Below, piece by piece: positions 35,906 through 44,103 of a stretch of 64,000 nucleotides of DNA (position 1 is the first letter of the stretch; every line of letters starts with the position of its first letter). The notes below the pieces were generated by a model. It did not search any database. It worked only from the letters and a program-made list of their open reading frames with translations, and was not told where the DNA came from. Location: assembly GCA_003170275.1 (NCBI GenBank), contig PNAM01000072.1, positions 15,777-79,776 on the forward strand. The letters run 5' to 3'. This DNA is from Myxococcales bacterium. GTDB taxonomy: Bacteria; Myxococcota_A; Polyangia; Palsa-1104. A program made the translations under genes and the position numbers.

Positions 35906-35966
35906 AAAAAAATCGCCGGCGCTGGCCGCTGCCGCAGGGGGGTGACAGCAACGAACCAGCGCCGGC
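35906..35966 (-). terminator. terminator-like hairpin in the metF leader (candidate attenuator)
   Basis: On the minus strand GCCGGCGCTGG ... CCAGCGCCGGC forms a perfect 11-base-pair stem (plus coordinates 35956-35966 and 35915-35925). It is followed by GA and seven T residues (35912-35906), ending about 20 bases before the metF ATG. It has all parts of an intrinsic terminator but lies upstream of its gene. An upstream GCGCCG on the same strand could pair with the 5' arm as an antiterminator. Confidence 0.6.
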
Positions 35967-36013
35967 TAAAAGGTTGTCGGCGCCACCTCCGCACTGCAGG
36001 GGGGTACAGCACA
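35931..36013 (-). promoter_or_regulatory. duplicated motif in the metF leader
   Basis: On the minus strand the element TGCTGT(C)ACCCCCCTGC occurs twice: once in the terminator loop (plus coordinates about 35934-35950) and once about 62 bases upstream (about 35996-36011). The upstream copy lies inside a further stem closed by CGCCAC/GTGGCG. This could be a repeated ligand or protein binding module. It does not match riboswitch classes I can recall. Confidence 0.4.
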
Positions 36014-36025
36014 GTGGCGGCGTCG

Positions 36026-36033
36026 ACTATATT
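36026..36033. promoter_or_regulatory. overlapping divergent -10 boxes for metF and the MBL gene
   Basis: On the minus strand TATAGT (36031-36026) would start metF transcription near 36019, giving a leader of about 130 bases. On the plus strand TATATT (36028-36033) serves the gene at 36067. No strong -35 is seen on either strand. Confidence 0.45.
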
Positions 36034-36066
36034 GGTCTTAACCGCGATTACAGGGGCGTCAAGCGC

Positions 36067-36732
36067 ATGGCTGCATTCTTTCAGGTCGAAGTTGGTTTAC
36101 TAAGTAATTTCAATGTCTTGATAGCGGATGAAAAAATCCACACGTGCGCCGTGGTCGATCCCGCTTACGAGGTGGATCGGCTGTTGCGCGAGGCCGCCAC
36201 GCGCGGCTGGCGCATCGAGACGGTGCTCCTCACCCACACCCACCACGATCACACCGACGGCGCCGAGGAGATGGTGCGCGCGACCGGCGCGACGGTCTAC
36301 GTGGGCGCGGGCGAGGCCGAGGCCGCGCGCAAAGCCGCGCCGTCGGCGAAGGTGGTGCCGCTGGCGGGCGGCGAGCGCATTCCGCTCGGCGCGCACTTCA
36401 TCGAGAGCTTGTCGACGCCCGGGCACACCGTCGCCGGCACGTCGTATCTGGTCGACGGCGCGGTGATGACCGGCGACACGCTGTTCATCGGCGGCTGCGG
36501 CCGCACCGACTTTCCCGGCGGCGACCCACGCCTCCTGTGGCGCAGCCTGCAGACGCTCGCCGCGCTGCCCGAGGAGACGCGCGTCTACCCGGGCCACGAC
36601 TACGGCCAGACCCCCACCTCGACGATCGGCTGGGAGCGCACCACCAACCCCTACCTCCTGTGCAAGAGCGAAGACGAGTTCGTCGCCCTGCGCACCGGCA
36701 AGAACCCGCCCCGCCCCAACAAGCGGACCTGA
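36067..36732 (+). CDS. metallo-beta-lactamase-fold hydrolase (GloB/ETHE1-like)
   Basis: A 221-residue MBL-fold protein. The HxHxDH motif is H57-x-H59-x-D61-H62 in LLTHTHHDHTDG. Further ligands lie in STPGHTVAGTS, GDTLFIGGCGRTDFPGG and VYPGHDYG. The order and spacing match hydroxyacylglutathione hydrolases and persulfide dioxygenases; the GGCGRTDFPGG segment leans to the ETHE1/rhodanese-linked subgroup. The substrate is probably a thiol-ester or persulfide, not proven. It diverges from metF, so a sulfur-metabolism link is plausible. Confidence 0.88.
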   Translation: MAAFFQVEVGLLSNFNVLIADEKIHTCAVVDPAYEVDRLLREAATRGWRIETVLLTHTHHDHTDGAEEMVRATGATVYVGAGEAEAARKAAPSAKVVPLAGGERIPLGAHFIESLSTPGHTVAGTSYLVDGAVMTGDTLFIGGCGRTDFPGGDPRLLWRSLQTLAALPEETRVYPGHDYGQTPTSTIGWERTTNPYLLCKSEDEFVALRTGKNPPRPNKRT

Positions 36733-36735
36733 CTC

Positions 36736-38406
36736 TCAGCGCCACGATTTCAGAGGATACTCGACGCACCGCTCGAGCGGCGTGCCATCGGGGCGCTTGG
36801 CGCACACCCGCATCAGCGACGGCAGCACCTCGACGAGCACGTAGTTGTGCTCGTTGAAGAAGGCCTGCACGTGCGGCGGGCACGGCCGCTTGCCCGGCAC
36901 TCCGCAGCGCGCCGTGCGCAGCTCCGCGCCGCCGCCGCCGGTCACCACGTAGTCGAGCGCGCCGACGTGGCCGCGCTCGTAGTGGTGATCGTGGCCGCCG
37001 AAGAACATGGTCACGTGGTGGCGCTCCATGATCGGCACGTAGTCGTGGATGCACACCTGGTTGTCGCCGTGCAGCCCGGTCGAGTACGGCGGCTCGTGCG
37101 CGTAGACGAACAGCGCGCGCGCGCCGCGCTTCTCGGCCTCGGCGAGATCGTGGTCGAGCCAGGTGAGCTGGCGCGGCGAGCGGTACTGGTTGGAGTCGAG
37201 CGCGACGAAGTGCACGCCCGCGGCGTCGAAGCTGTAGTACCCGGCGTCCTCTTCGCCCGCGCGTAGCGGCCAGCGAAAGAACGAGAGGAAGTTGACGGTG
37301 CCGCGCCCCAGCCGTGCGTACTCGTGGTTGCCCGCCGCCGGGAAGATCGCCAGCCCGCGCAACAGCTGCGCCGCCACCTCGAAGAATTTCTCCCAGTCGC
37401 CCTCATCGGAGCCGCGGTCGACCAGGTCGCCGGTGAGGATCGCCAGGTCGGGGTCCTCGGCGATCAGCTGCTGGTTGAGCAGCGTGTGGATGTCGTGGCC
37501 CGAGCGCACGTCGCCGTAGACGACGAAGCGCAGCGGCTTGCCCGCCTCGGGCGCGGTGTGGAAGGTCGCGTCGCCCGCGTCCACCGCGTCGAGGATGGGC
37601 GGCCCATCGATCTGCGCGGCCGTCGCCGGCGTGGCACGCACGGTCACGCGGTAGTGGTACTGCGCGCCCGGCTTGAGCCCGGTCAGGCGCAGCGTGTGGT
37701 GACGCTGCGGCGGTGCGTCGGTGAGGATCGCGCCATATCGCTCGTCCGCGCCCCACCTGGCTTCGCCCAGCGTCGGCAGATCGGTGTCGAAGATGACCGT
37801 CACCTCGGTCTCCGACAAGCGCTGCAGGTACGGCCCGCGCACGATGCGCGCCCCGTCGGCGCCCACCAGCTCGACGTCCGCGAACGGCGCCTTGCCGGCA
37901 GTGCGCGGGTGCACCTCGACGGCCAGCACGTTGCCGGTCGCGCGCAACGCGCCGGGCTTGAGCGGCACGAATACCCGCTCCGCCTCGAGCCCGTGATAGT
38001 CGTTGGCGACCGCGGCGGCCGGCGCGCCCGGGTCCAGGCGACGCCGCGCGATCTCGTTGCCGTTCAGGTAGGCGGCGAAGCCGTGCGAGTAGCGGATGCG
38101 CAGGGTCGCGGTGGCCAGCTTGGCGAGCTCCGGCCCGACGTCGAATCGAAAGCGCAGGAACATGGTCCCGGCACAGCCACTGTCCGCGCCCGCGTCGGCT
38201 GGCGCGCCACCGTCGGGAACGGGAGGCGGAACCTCGCGGGTCGGCCAGGACGCGTCGTCGAAGTCGCGCTTCTGCCAGCCGGCCGGAGCCGCCGCGCACG
38301 CCAGCTTGCCGCCCTCTCCGGCGTGCAGGTACCCATATTCGGCCGCCTGCGCGGACCCGCCGAGCACCAGCAGCACCCCGGCGAGCAACCCTCCGACACT
38401 GCGCAT
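36736..38406 (-). CDS. secreted purple-acid-phosphatase-like metallophosphoesterase
   Basis: A 556-residue exported protein: signal peptide to about residue 21, then a jelly-roll-like N-terminal region to about residue 190. A fibronectin-like domain follows (ARIVRGPYLQRLSETEVTVIFDTD). The calcineurin-like catalytic domain has VYGDVRSGHD, LTGDLVDRG, AAGNHEY, VYAHEPPYS and FFGGHDHHYERG, a full dimetal ligand set. It probably releases phosphate from extracellular esters. TAAAAT lies 9 bases before the start on the minus strand (38421-38416), with TTCGTA 17 bases further up, so it may be transcribed separately from the cupin gene. Confidence 0.88.
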   Translation of the reverse strand: MRSVGGLLAGVLLVLGGSAQAAEYGYLHAGEGGKLACAAAPAGWQKRDFDDASWPTREVPPPVPDGGAPADAGADSGCAGTMFLRFRFDVGPELAKLATATLRIRYSHGFAAYLNGNEIARRRLDPGAPAAAVANDYHGLEAERVFVPLKPGALRATGNVLAVEVHPRTAGKAPFADVELVGADGARIVRGPYLQRLSETEVTVIFDTDLPTLGEARWGADERYGAILTDAPPQRHHTLRLTGLKPGAQYHYRVTVRATPATAAQIDGPPILDAVDAGDATFHTAPEAGKPLRFVVYGDVRSGHDIHTLLNQQLIAEDPDLAILTGDLVDRGSDEGDWEKFFEVAAQLLRGLAIFPAAGNHEYARLGRGTVNFLSFFRWPLRAGEEDAGYYSFDAAGVHFVALDSNQYRSPRQLTWLDHDLAEAEKRGARALFVYAHEPPYSTGLHGDNQVCIHDYVPIMERHHVTMFFGGHDHHYERGHVGALDYVVTGGGGAELRTARCGVPGKRPCPPHVQAFFNEHNYVLVEVLPSLMRVCAKRPDGTPLERCVEYPLKSWR

Positions 38407-38423
38407 TCCTGCTTTATTTTAGC

Positions 38424-38909
38424 CTACTTCGCGGGCTTTACGAAGTTGATGTCGGCGGGTCCGGAGCGCCGCACGACCAGCACGCACGGGACGCCGGTGT
38501 CGCAGCTGAACTCGTGCTTCACGCGGCTCGGGACCACCACATAGCTGCCGGCCGTCACCAGGTGCGGCTTGCCGTCGACGGTGAAGGTGCCCTTGCCGGC
38601 GATCATCGTCGAGTACTCGGTGTGCACGTGCCAGTGCGACGGGAGCTTGTAGCCGGCGGTGGTCCTGACGTAGACGGTCGGCGCGGTCGAGCCCGGGTCC
38701 TGCCCGATGAGCGCGGCCTCGGCGCCCTTGGGATAGCCCATCTTCTCGGCGCTCACCCACGCCGCCGACGGCAGATCGGCCACCAGCAGCTCCTCGGTCG
38801 ACGGCGGGAGCGGCGGCACCTTGACGGTCACCGCCTTGCCTTTGTCATCCGCGAACGCGAGCGTGACGAACGCCACCGCGAGTGTGCTTCCGAGCAAGAG
38901 CCGTCGCAT
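38424..38909 (-). CDS. secreted cupin-domain protein
   Basis: A 161-residue exported protein with a signal peptide (LLLGSTLAVAFVTLAFA). The single cupin domain has LPSHWHVHTEYSTMIAGKGTF (three metal-binding His and a Glu) and the second motif VPSRVKHEFSC. A pair of Cys near the end (FSCDTGVPCVL) may form a disulfide in the periplasm. The substrate is unknown. It starts 8 bases after the PFL-family stop codon, so it belongs to the ACT-PFL-cupin transcription unit. Confidence 0.78.
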   Translation of the reverse strand: MRRLLLGSTLAVAFVTLAFADDKGKAVTVKVPPLPPSTEELLVADLPSAAWVSAEKMGYPKGAEAALIGQDPGSTAPTVYVRTTAGYKLPSHWHVHTEYSTMIAGKGTFTVDGKPHLVTAGSYVVVPSRVKHEFSCDTGVPCVLVVRRSGPADINFVKPAK

Positions 38910-38917
38910 GGGACCTC

Positions 38918-40297
38918 CTAGTTGCGCAGCGAGATGATCGGCGCGGGGATGCGCCCGCCCAGCCGGATGAACCCGTCGGACTTGAAACGCGAGACCGGCA
39001 TGATCGGCGCCTCGCCGAGGAGGCCGCCGTAGACCACCTTGTCGCCGACGTCCTTGCCCGGCACCGGAATGATGCGCACGGCGGTGGTCTTGTTGTTGAC
39101 CACGCCGATGGCGATCTCGTCGGCGATGATCGCGCTCAAGGTCTCGGCGCTGGTCCAGCCCGGCACCGCGATCATGTCGAGGCCCACCGAGCACACCGCG
39201 CTCATCGCCTCGAGCTTCTCGAGCGACAGCGCGCCCACCTCGACCGCGTGGATCATGCCGGCGTCCTCCGACACGGGAATGAACGCTCCCGACAGCCCGC
39301 CCACCGCCGAGGAGGCCATCACCCCACCCTTCTTCACCGCGTCGGTGATCAGCGCCAGCGCGGCGGTGGTTCCCGGGCAGCCGGTCTTCTCCAGGCCGAG
39401 CGCCTCGAGGATCTCCGCCACCGAGTCGCCGATCGCCGGCGTGGGCGCGAGCGACAGATCGACGATGCCGAACTTCACGCCGTCGCCGAGGCGCCGCACC
39501 ACCTCGCGGCCGATCAGCTCGCCGGCGCGCGTGACCTTGAACGCCATGCGCTTGATGGTCTCGGCGACGTCGCCGAGATCGATCTTGCGGCCCGATTCGC
39601 GCAGCCGCTTGATCGCCGAGAGCACCACGCCCGGGCCCGACACGCCGACGTTGATCACGCGATCGCCCTCGCCGATGCCGTGCAGCGCGCCGGCGACGAA
39701 CGGGTTGTCGTCGGGGATGTTGGCGAACACCACCAGCTTGGCGCAGCCGATCGCGCCCTCGTTGGCGGTGCGCTCGGCGAGCGCCTTGATGATGCGGCCC
39801 ATGTGCGCGATCGCGTCCATGTTGATGCCGGCGCGGGTGGTGGCGACGTTGATCGAGGAGCACACGCGCCTGGTGGTCGAGAGCGCCTCGGGGATCGAGT
39901 CGAGCAGCACCGCGTCGCCGGGCGTCATGCCCTTCTCGACGTGCGCCGAGAAGCCCGCGACGTAGTCGATGCCCAGCTCCGCGCCCGCGCGATCCATGGT
40001 CGACGCGAGCGGCACGTAGCTGTTGGCGCGCGTGGGCTCACCGACGAGCGCGATGGGCGTGACCGAGATCCGCTTGTTGGTGATCGGCACGCCGTACGCG
40101 CCCTGCACCTCGGCCGCGACCGACACCAGGCGCGCCGCCGAGCGCGTGATCTTTTCGTACACGCGCTCGCAGGTGCTGTGCATCTCGTCGGTGGGGCAGT
40201 CGCGCAACGAGATGCCCATGGTGACCGTGCGAATGTCGAGGTGCTCGGACTCGATCATCCGCAGCGTCTCGCGCAGCTCCTCACTCTCGTAGATCAT
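38918..40297 (-). CDS. PFL/DUF711 (UPF0210) family protein
   Basis: A 459-residue member of the UPF0210/DUF711 family, structurally related to pyruvate-formate-lyase-like barrels but without a radical enzyme's Gly loop evident here. Recognisable segments are [13 protein letters not shown] near the start, [39 protein letters not shown] and the [15 protein letters not shown] region. The family is typically encoded next to an ACT-domain protein, as here with a 4-base overlap. The biochemical role is not established. Confidence 0.85.
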   Translation of the reverse strand: MIYESEELRETLRMIESEHLDIRTVTMGISLRDCPTDEMHSTCERVYEKITRSAARLVSVAAEVQGAYGVPITNKRISVTPIALVGEPTRANSYVPLASTMDRAGAELGIDYVAGFSAHVEKGMTPGDAVLLDSIPEALSTTRRVCSSINVATTRAGINMDAIAHMGRIIKALAERTANEGAIGCAKLVVFANIPDDNPFVAGALHGIGEGDRVINVGVSGPGVVLSAIKRLRESGRKIDLGDVAETIKRMAFKVTRAGELIGREVVRRLGDGVKFGIVDLSLAPTPAIGDSVAEILEALGLEKTGCPGTTAALALITDAVKKGGVMASSAVGGLSGAFIPVSEDAGMIHAVEVGALSLEKLEAMSAVCSVGLDMIAVPGWTSAETLSAIIADEIAIGVVNNKTTAVRIIPVPGKDVGDKVVYGGLLGEAPIMPVSRFKSDGFIRLGGRIPAPIISLRN

Positions 40298-40920
40298 ACG
40301 CGGTGCAGCGACGAGACGACGTCCTCGTGCATCATCATCGACTGCAGTCCCATGTCCTTGATCTCCCCTTCCAGGCGGCCCTTGAAGTCGGCGAACGGCA
40401 GCTCGAGGCTGGCGGTATCGACGACGATGATCATGGTGAAGTAGTCGCCGACCAGCGTCTGCGAGATGTCGAGGATGTCGCCGCCCAGCTCGGCGATGCG
40501 CGTGGTGACGCGCGCGACGATGCCCTTGGTGTTGCGGCCGGTGGTGGTGAGCACCGCGCGGGTGCGCGTGCGGGCGCGCTCCTGCTCGATGCACATGGCG
40601 CAGAAGTCGATCCCCGGCGCGACCTCCTCGAGCCCGGTCGACGCGGGACCTGAAAGGCCGCCGAGCGCGCCCACCACCTCGGCGATCACCGCCTCGAGCA
40701 CCTCCGGCGACGCGTCCCCGAGGCGTGCCACCACCTGCGCGGTCACCTGGCGGATCAGCGACGGCGAGGGCGCGCCGAGCGTCTCGCCGCGCGCGATGGT
40801 CACGCCGTGCTCTTCGGCGCGCTCGAGCGCCAGCGGCGTCACCAGCGCATCGAGCTCGACGGTGAGCGTCCCGCCCCGCCCCACTGCCTCGACGTCCGTA
40901 TGGCTCACCACGCGCGGCAT
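40294..40920 (-). CDS. ACT-domain regulator with N-terminal extension
   Basis: A 208-residue protein. The last ~90 residues form an ACT domain ([37 protein letters not shown]...FTMIIVVD) as in UPF0237/GcvR-like regulators paired with PFL-family proteins. The first ~115 residues are an extension including [23 protein letters not shown], which resembles the short TP-A-R segment seen at the N-terminus of EutT-type microcompartment-associated proteins. That resemblance is only a pattern match. On the minus strand TTGATC-17-TAGATT lies 8 bases before the ATG, a likely leaderless promoter. Confidence 0.78.
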   Translation of the reverse strand: MPRVVSHTDVEAVGRGGTLTVELDALVTPLALERAEEHGVTIARGETLGAPSPSLIRQVTAQVVARLGDASPEVLEAVIAEVVGALGGLSGPASTGLEEVAPGIDFCAMCIEQERARTRTRAVLTTTGRNTKGIVARVTTRIAELGGDILDISQTLVGDYFTMIIVVDTASLELPFADFKGRLEGEIKDMGLQSMMMHEDVVSSLHRV

Positions 40921-40928
40921 GCGGGCGC

Positions 40929-40957
40929 AATCTAGCCCGCCGGCGACTTCCGATCAA
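40929..40957 (-). promoter_or_regulatory. promoter of the ACT-PFL-cupin operon, apparently leaderless
   Basis: On the minus strand TTGATC (40957-40952) is followed after 17 bases by TAGATT (40934-40929), which ends 8 bases before the start codon at 40920. Confidence 0.5.
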
Positions 40958-40973
40958 TGCGTGTCAGGGCGTG

Positions 40974-41819
40974 TCAGGCGCTGAGCTTCTGTCCGACCAG
41001 CGCGTTGACCCGCTCGAGCGCCGGCTCACGCTGCCCGGCCGCGAGCACCACGTCCTTGATCAGCGTCTTCTTCTTCTCGCTGGTCTTGTTCTTCTTCACC
41101 GTGACGATCTTCTCCTCGACCGTGAGGAAGACCGCCTCGTGGCAGCCCGGGCACTCGGTGATGGTGAAGCTCAACGAGGTCGACCGATCGGCCTGCGCCA
41201 GCGGCTCGATCAGCGCCAGCGCGACCAGCTCGCCCTTGGCCAACAGCGGCTCGGCCTGCGCGCGTCCGACGCCCGCCACGTAGAACTGCTTCGGCTCGCA
41301 CCAGCGACGGCACTTCTCGCAGTAGGGCGACGCGACGCTCGAGCCGACGCCGAACAGGACGATGCCGAGCACGATCAGCGCCTCGCCGCCCCACACGAAG
41401 TAGACCGCCTCGTCCTTGAGTGGCGAGCCCGAGCCGTGGCCGATCTGCCAACCCGCGTGGCGCTTGATGGCGAGCGCGTCGGAGACCGAGGTGGGAAACC
41501 CGATCTGATCTTCGACGTGCTTGGCCTCCCAGTAGTACGACGCGGCCAGCGGCACCCCGGCCAGCACCAACGCCAGGCCGAGCGCCACCACGCGATTGCG
41601 ACAGTGACCGGTGCGCACCGCGTAGTAACCCGCCGCCGCCAAGGCTGCGCCGAATCCGGCCACCAGCAGAAAGTTGAGCTGGATGATCGGGATCACCCGC
41701 AACAAGAGCTGATACGGCCAGGCGACCACCGCGCCGGCCGCGATCCCGCCGAGGAACAGCGCGAGCGTGAGTGGGTTGAAGCGACCCGACGGCGTATAGC
41801 GGGGGAGCGGGTAGGACAT
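40974..41819 (-). CDS. membrane protein with zinc-ribbon-like Cys pairs
   Basis: A 281-residue protein with four hydrophobic segments (about residues 18-38, 46-66, 76-96 and 146-166). A soluble C-terminal domain follows, containing CEKCRRWCEP and later CPGCHE, which could form a zinc ribbon or rubredoxin-like site. The end is Lys-rich (KKNKTSEKKKTLIKD). No family is assigned. It starts directly before the stop of the upstream Kazal lipoprotein, so the two are in one transcription unit. Confidence 0.65.
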   Translation of the reverse strand: MSYPLPRYTPSGRFNPLTLALFLGGIAAGAVVAWPYQLLLRVIPIIQLNFLLVAGFGAALAAAGYYAVRTGHCRNRVVALGLALVLAGVPLAASYYWEAKHVEDQIGFPTSVSDALAIKRHAGWQIGHGSGSPLKDEAVYFVWGGEALIVLGIVLFGVGSSVASPYCEKCRRWCEPKQFYVAGVGRAQAEPLLAKGELVALALIEPLAQADRSTSLSFTITECPGCHEAVFLTVEEKIVTVKKNKTSEKKKTLIKDVVLAAGQREPALERVNALVGQKLSA

Positions 41820-42779
41820 TTAGGGGCAGGTCCCGGCGTGCGCGAGCTGGACCTGGTTGCCGAGGCGCTCGCAGTCGTTGCCGTAGCTCTTGCCGTCGCA
41901 ACCGCACACCGGCTTGTAGATCTGGGTGCAGAACTGCGGGACGGTCTTGCACACGCCGGGCAGGTCGGCGCCCTTGCACGCGTTGGCGACGGTGATGTCG
42001 CAGTACAGACCGGCCGCGCACACCGTGCCGATGAACCCGCCGCACGCCGCCCCAGCGACCGCACCCTCTTGCACGAGCTGGGTGTAGAACTGGCTGGCCG
42101 CGAGCTGCTTGGCCTTGCCGCCCGGGCCCGTTACGGTGGTGTTGGTGCCGGCGATCAGGATCGCGTGGCCGTCGAACACCGCCTCGGTGGCCGCGAGCTG
42201 CTCCACCGGGGTGGCGTCGGTGCCGGTCAGATCGAACCCGGCGATGTTGGCGCTGATGGTCGAGTTCAGCTTGGCCTCGTGCTGCGCGGCGCACGGCGCG
42301 GTGAAGCACTGGATGCCGAGATCGGTCACGCGGTAGACGATGCCGGTCGGCGCGGTTCCGGTGGCCGGCTGCCACGCTTCGGAGGCCGTGAAGATCGCCT
42401 GCTTGGGAAAGCCGGGGAAGCTCTTCGCCACCAGCTTGCCGCGCAGGATCAGCGTGGTCTGGTCGACGTTGAGCTGGTCGCTGCTCAGGTCGAGCGCGCT
42501 CAGGTCGGTGTCGGCCACGTAGCAGTCGGCGTGATAGGCGCCGTCGAGGCACTTGGTGGTGCTGAAGTTCACGCGCTTGACGAAGTAACCGCCACACAGC
42601 GGCGACACACACTTCCGCGCGTCGCGCGTGAGCGAGTAGAAGGTCGAGGTGGACGAGACCGAGTCGGCCTTGCCGCCGGCGTCACCGGCCAGCTCGGCGT
42701 CGTCGGATTCGTCGAGCGAGCCGCAGGCGGGGGCGAAGACGGCGAGCGAGGCGGCGAGGACGAGCAGCTGCGTGCGCAT
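41820..42779 (-). CDS. lipoprotein with C-terminal Kazal-type inhibitor domain
   Basis: A 319-residue lipoprotein. The start at 42779 gives a complete signal with lipobox PAC and an AGGAG site 10 bases upstream; an in-frame ATG at 42845 would add 22 residues. Residues 45-250 form an uncharacterised domain with paired Cys (KCVSPLCGG, QCFTAPCAAQ). The last ~50 residues match a Kazal serine-protease inhibitor fold (CTQIYKPVCGCDGKSYGNDCE...GTC). It is probably a surface protein protecting against proteases, fitting a predatory lifestyle (inference). Confidence 0.78.
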   Translation of the reverse strand: MRTQLLVLAASLAVFAPACGSLDESDDAELAGDAGGKADSVSSTSTFYSLTRDARKCVSPLCGGYFVKRVNFSTTKCLDGAYHADCYVADTDLSALDLSSDQLNVDQTTLILRGKLVAKSFPGFPKQAIFTASEAWQPATGTAPTGIVYRVTDLGIQCFTAPCAAQHEAKLNSTISANIAGFDLTGTDATPVEQLAATEAVFDGHAILIAGTNTTVTGPGGKAKQLAASQFYTQLVQEGAVAGAACGGFIGTVCAAGLYCDITVANACKGADLPGVCKTVPQFCTQIYKPVCGCDGKSYGNDCERLGNQVQLAHAGTCP

Positions 42780-42915
42780 GGATCGGGGCTCCTGGAGTTT
42801 GGTCGCGCGCCGCTTGAGCACGTCCAGTGCCAACGATTCCGACATATAGTTTTAGGTGGTTAGAGGTGCGGAAAGTCTTTGCGGGCTGGCTTATCGACTG
42901 GCCATCGTCTTAAAA

Positions 42916-43236
42916 CTACTCACTCTCCCCGACTGCGTAGCGGTCGACGATCGCGACCACCGCGGCGTCGATCGGGACGTTGGGCTTGGCGCCGTCGGGG
43001 AGCATCTCGGAGATCGCCACGCGGGCGGCGTGCCCGTAGGCGATCACCACGTCCTCGCCCTCGCCGGCGCCGAGCACGTCGGCGCACACCACACCGTCGT
43101 GGTCGGGCGCTTTCTCGGCTGGCTTGCCGCCCAGGTCGGCGAGCGAGTACGGCCGCACCAGCAGCAGCTTGATCCCGCCGAGCTCGTCCCACTTCACCGA
43201 CGACCACACCGTTCCGATCACCTTGGCCAGGAACAT
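42916..43236 (-). CDS. EutN/CcmL-type microcompartment vertex protein (D)
   Basis: A 106-residue bacterial-microcompartment pentamer protein. It carries the N-terminal strand AKVIGTVWSS, the signature ADVLGAGEGEDVVIAYGHAAR (residues 52-72) and the C-terminal PIDAAVVAIVDRY. It is the most divergent of the four copies, with a longer loop (SLADLGGKPAEKAPDHD) between strands. Vertex proteins close the twelve corners of the icosahedral shell. The start overlaps the upstream copy by 1 base (TGATG). It is last of the run. Confidence 0.85.
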   Translation of the reverse strand: MFLAKVIGTVWSSVKWDELGGIKLLLVRPYSLADLGGKPAEKAPDHDGVVCADVLGAGEGEDVVIAYGHAARVAISEMLPDGAKPNVPIDAAVVAIVDRYAVGESE

Positions 43237-43493
43237 CAGCTCTCTCCGTCGACGAGCAGGGCGATCGCCGCGTCGCACACCAGCTCGCGGTTGTCCGGGC
43301 CCGGCTTCAACACGTTGCGCGCGCCCGAGCCGACCGAGACCAGCACGTCCTGGCCTTCGCGCGCGTCGAGCGTATCGAGCGCGACCAGCACGCGGTCCTC
43401 GCCGCGCACCGACACCAGCACCAGCCGCCGTCCCTCCAGGCCTGGCACCTTGCGGGTGGCCCACACGTCGCCGAGCACGCGCCCTTCGATCAT
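43236..43493 (-). CDS. EutN/CcmL-type microcompartment vertex protein (C)
   Basis: An 85-residue pentamer protein: EGRVLGDVWATRKVPGLEGRRL at the start and ALDTLDAREGQDVLVSVGSGAR in place of the usual AVD-GAGxGE signature. The GAG turn has become DAR, which is unusual for the family. It ends CDAAIALLVDGES with the conserved D(A)AI segment. Length is the family minimum. The ATGA overlap with copy B and 1-base overlap with copy D show it is made in a fixed ratio with them. Confidence 0.85.
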   Translation of the reverse strand: MIEGRVLGDVWATRKVPGLEGRRLVLVSVRGEDRVLVALDTLDAREGQDVLVSVGSGARNVLKPGPDNRELVCDAAIALLVDGES

Positions 43494-43831
43494 GACTCCA
43501 ACACTCCAGCGGGCGGTCTGCCGCCGAGAAAACGCAGCGGCCGCTTGCCGCGTTCGGCCGGCGGCAGCAGCTCGACCTTGTCGACGATCGCGGCGACGGC
43601 GGCCTCGACCGGCATCGAGGTCGAGCCGAGCGCCTGGCGCGCCGCGTGGCCCAGGCACACCACCACGTCCTCGCCGATGCCGGCGCCGACCGGATCGACC
43701 GCCACCAGGTGCCCGACCTCGTGCGAGGGCGCGTACCAGAGGTACGGCGCGACCACCACCAGCTTGCGGCCGTCGAGCCCGGCGTGCTTGCGCGTCGCCC
43801 ACACCTCGCCGACCACGCGCCCGAGGATCAT
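43490..43831 (-). CDS. EutN/CcmL-type microcompartment vertex protein (B)
   Basis: A 113-residue pentamer protein with GRVVGEVWATRKHAGLDGRKL, the classic signature AVDPVGAGIGEDVVVCLGHAAR (residues 44-65) and PVEAAVAAIVDKVE. A basic C-terminal extension follows from residue 90 (ERGKRPLRFLGGRPPAG) that other copies lack; in shell proteins such extensions can bind cargo or face the lumen. The start lies 16 bases after copy A; the stop overlaps copy C by 4 bases. Confidence 0.88.
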   Translation of the reverse strand: MILGRVVGEVWATRKHAGLDGRKLVVVAPYLWYAPSHEVGHLVAVDPVGAGIGEDVVVCLGHAARQALGSTSMPVEAAVAAIVDKVELLPPAERGKRPLRFLGGRPPAGVLES

Positions 43832-43847
43832 GGAGCGCCGCGCTCGC

Positions 43848-44096
43848 TCATGCTTCGTGGATCCCGTCGACGATGGCCAGGATGACGTCCTTCAGGGGGA
43901 GCTGCTCACCGACGGTGAGATCGCGGACGCGCGAGCCGTGCGCGGTGAGCACACGATCGCCGGGGCCCGCGCCGAGGCGGTCGATGGCGACCACCCGCGA
44001 GCCGTTCCGACGTTCGACGATGAGGAGCGTGGCGCCATCGAGCCCGGCGGCGTGACGTGCGCCCCAGACCGGGCCCACCACCGTGCCCAGAACCAT
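43848..44096 (-). CDS. EutN/CcmL-type microcompartment vertex protein (A)
   Basis: An 82-residue pentamer protein: LGTVVGPVWGARHAAGLDGATL, then AIDRLGAGPGDRVLTAHGSRVR (residues 37-58) and PLKDVILAIVDGI. It is the first of four consecutive copies. The gene follows the small Lys/Ala-rich protein by 7 bases. EutN/CcmL proteins form pentamers at the corners of carboxysomes and metabolosomes. No hexameric shell protein or encapsulated enzyme is found in this window. Confidence 0.88.
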   Translation of the reverse strand: MVLGTVVGPVWGARHAAGLDGATLLIVERRNGSRVVAIDRLGAGPGDRVLTAHGSRVRDLTVGEQLPLKDVILAIVDGIHEA

Positions 44097-44103
44097 TGCG
44101 GAG

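Noticed and set aside
35906-35966. Reading the hairpin as a plus-strand terminator or a shared bidirectional terminator
   Set aside because: On the plus strand the hairpin is preceded by A residues and not followed by T residues, and no plus-strand gene ends there. It functions only for minus-strand transcripts.
35981-36020. A cobalamin riboswitch (GCCACTG occurs in the metF leader)
   Set aside because: Only this short box is present. The other conserved cobalamin elements and the expected length are missing, as are SAM and SAH core motifs.
42780-42845. Longer N-terminus for the Kazal lipoprotein from the ATG at 42845
   Set aside because: It would bury the lipoprotein signal behind 22 polar residues, whereas the ATG at 42779 has its own ribosome site.
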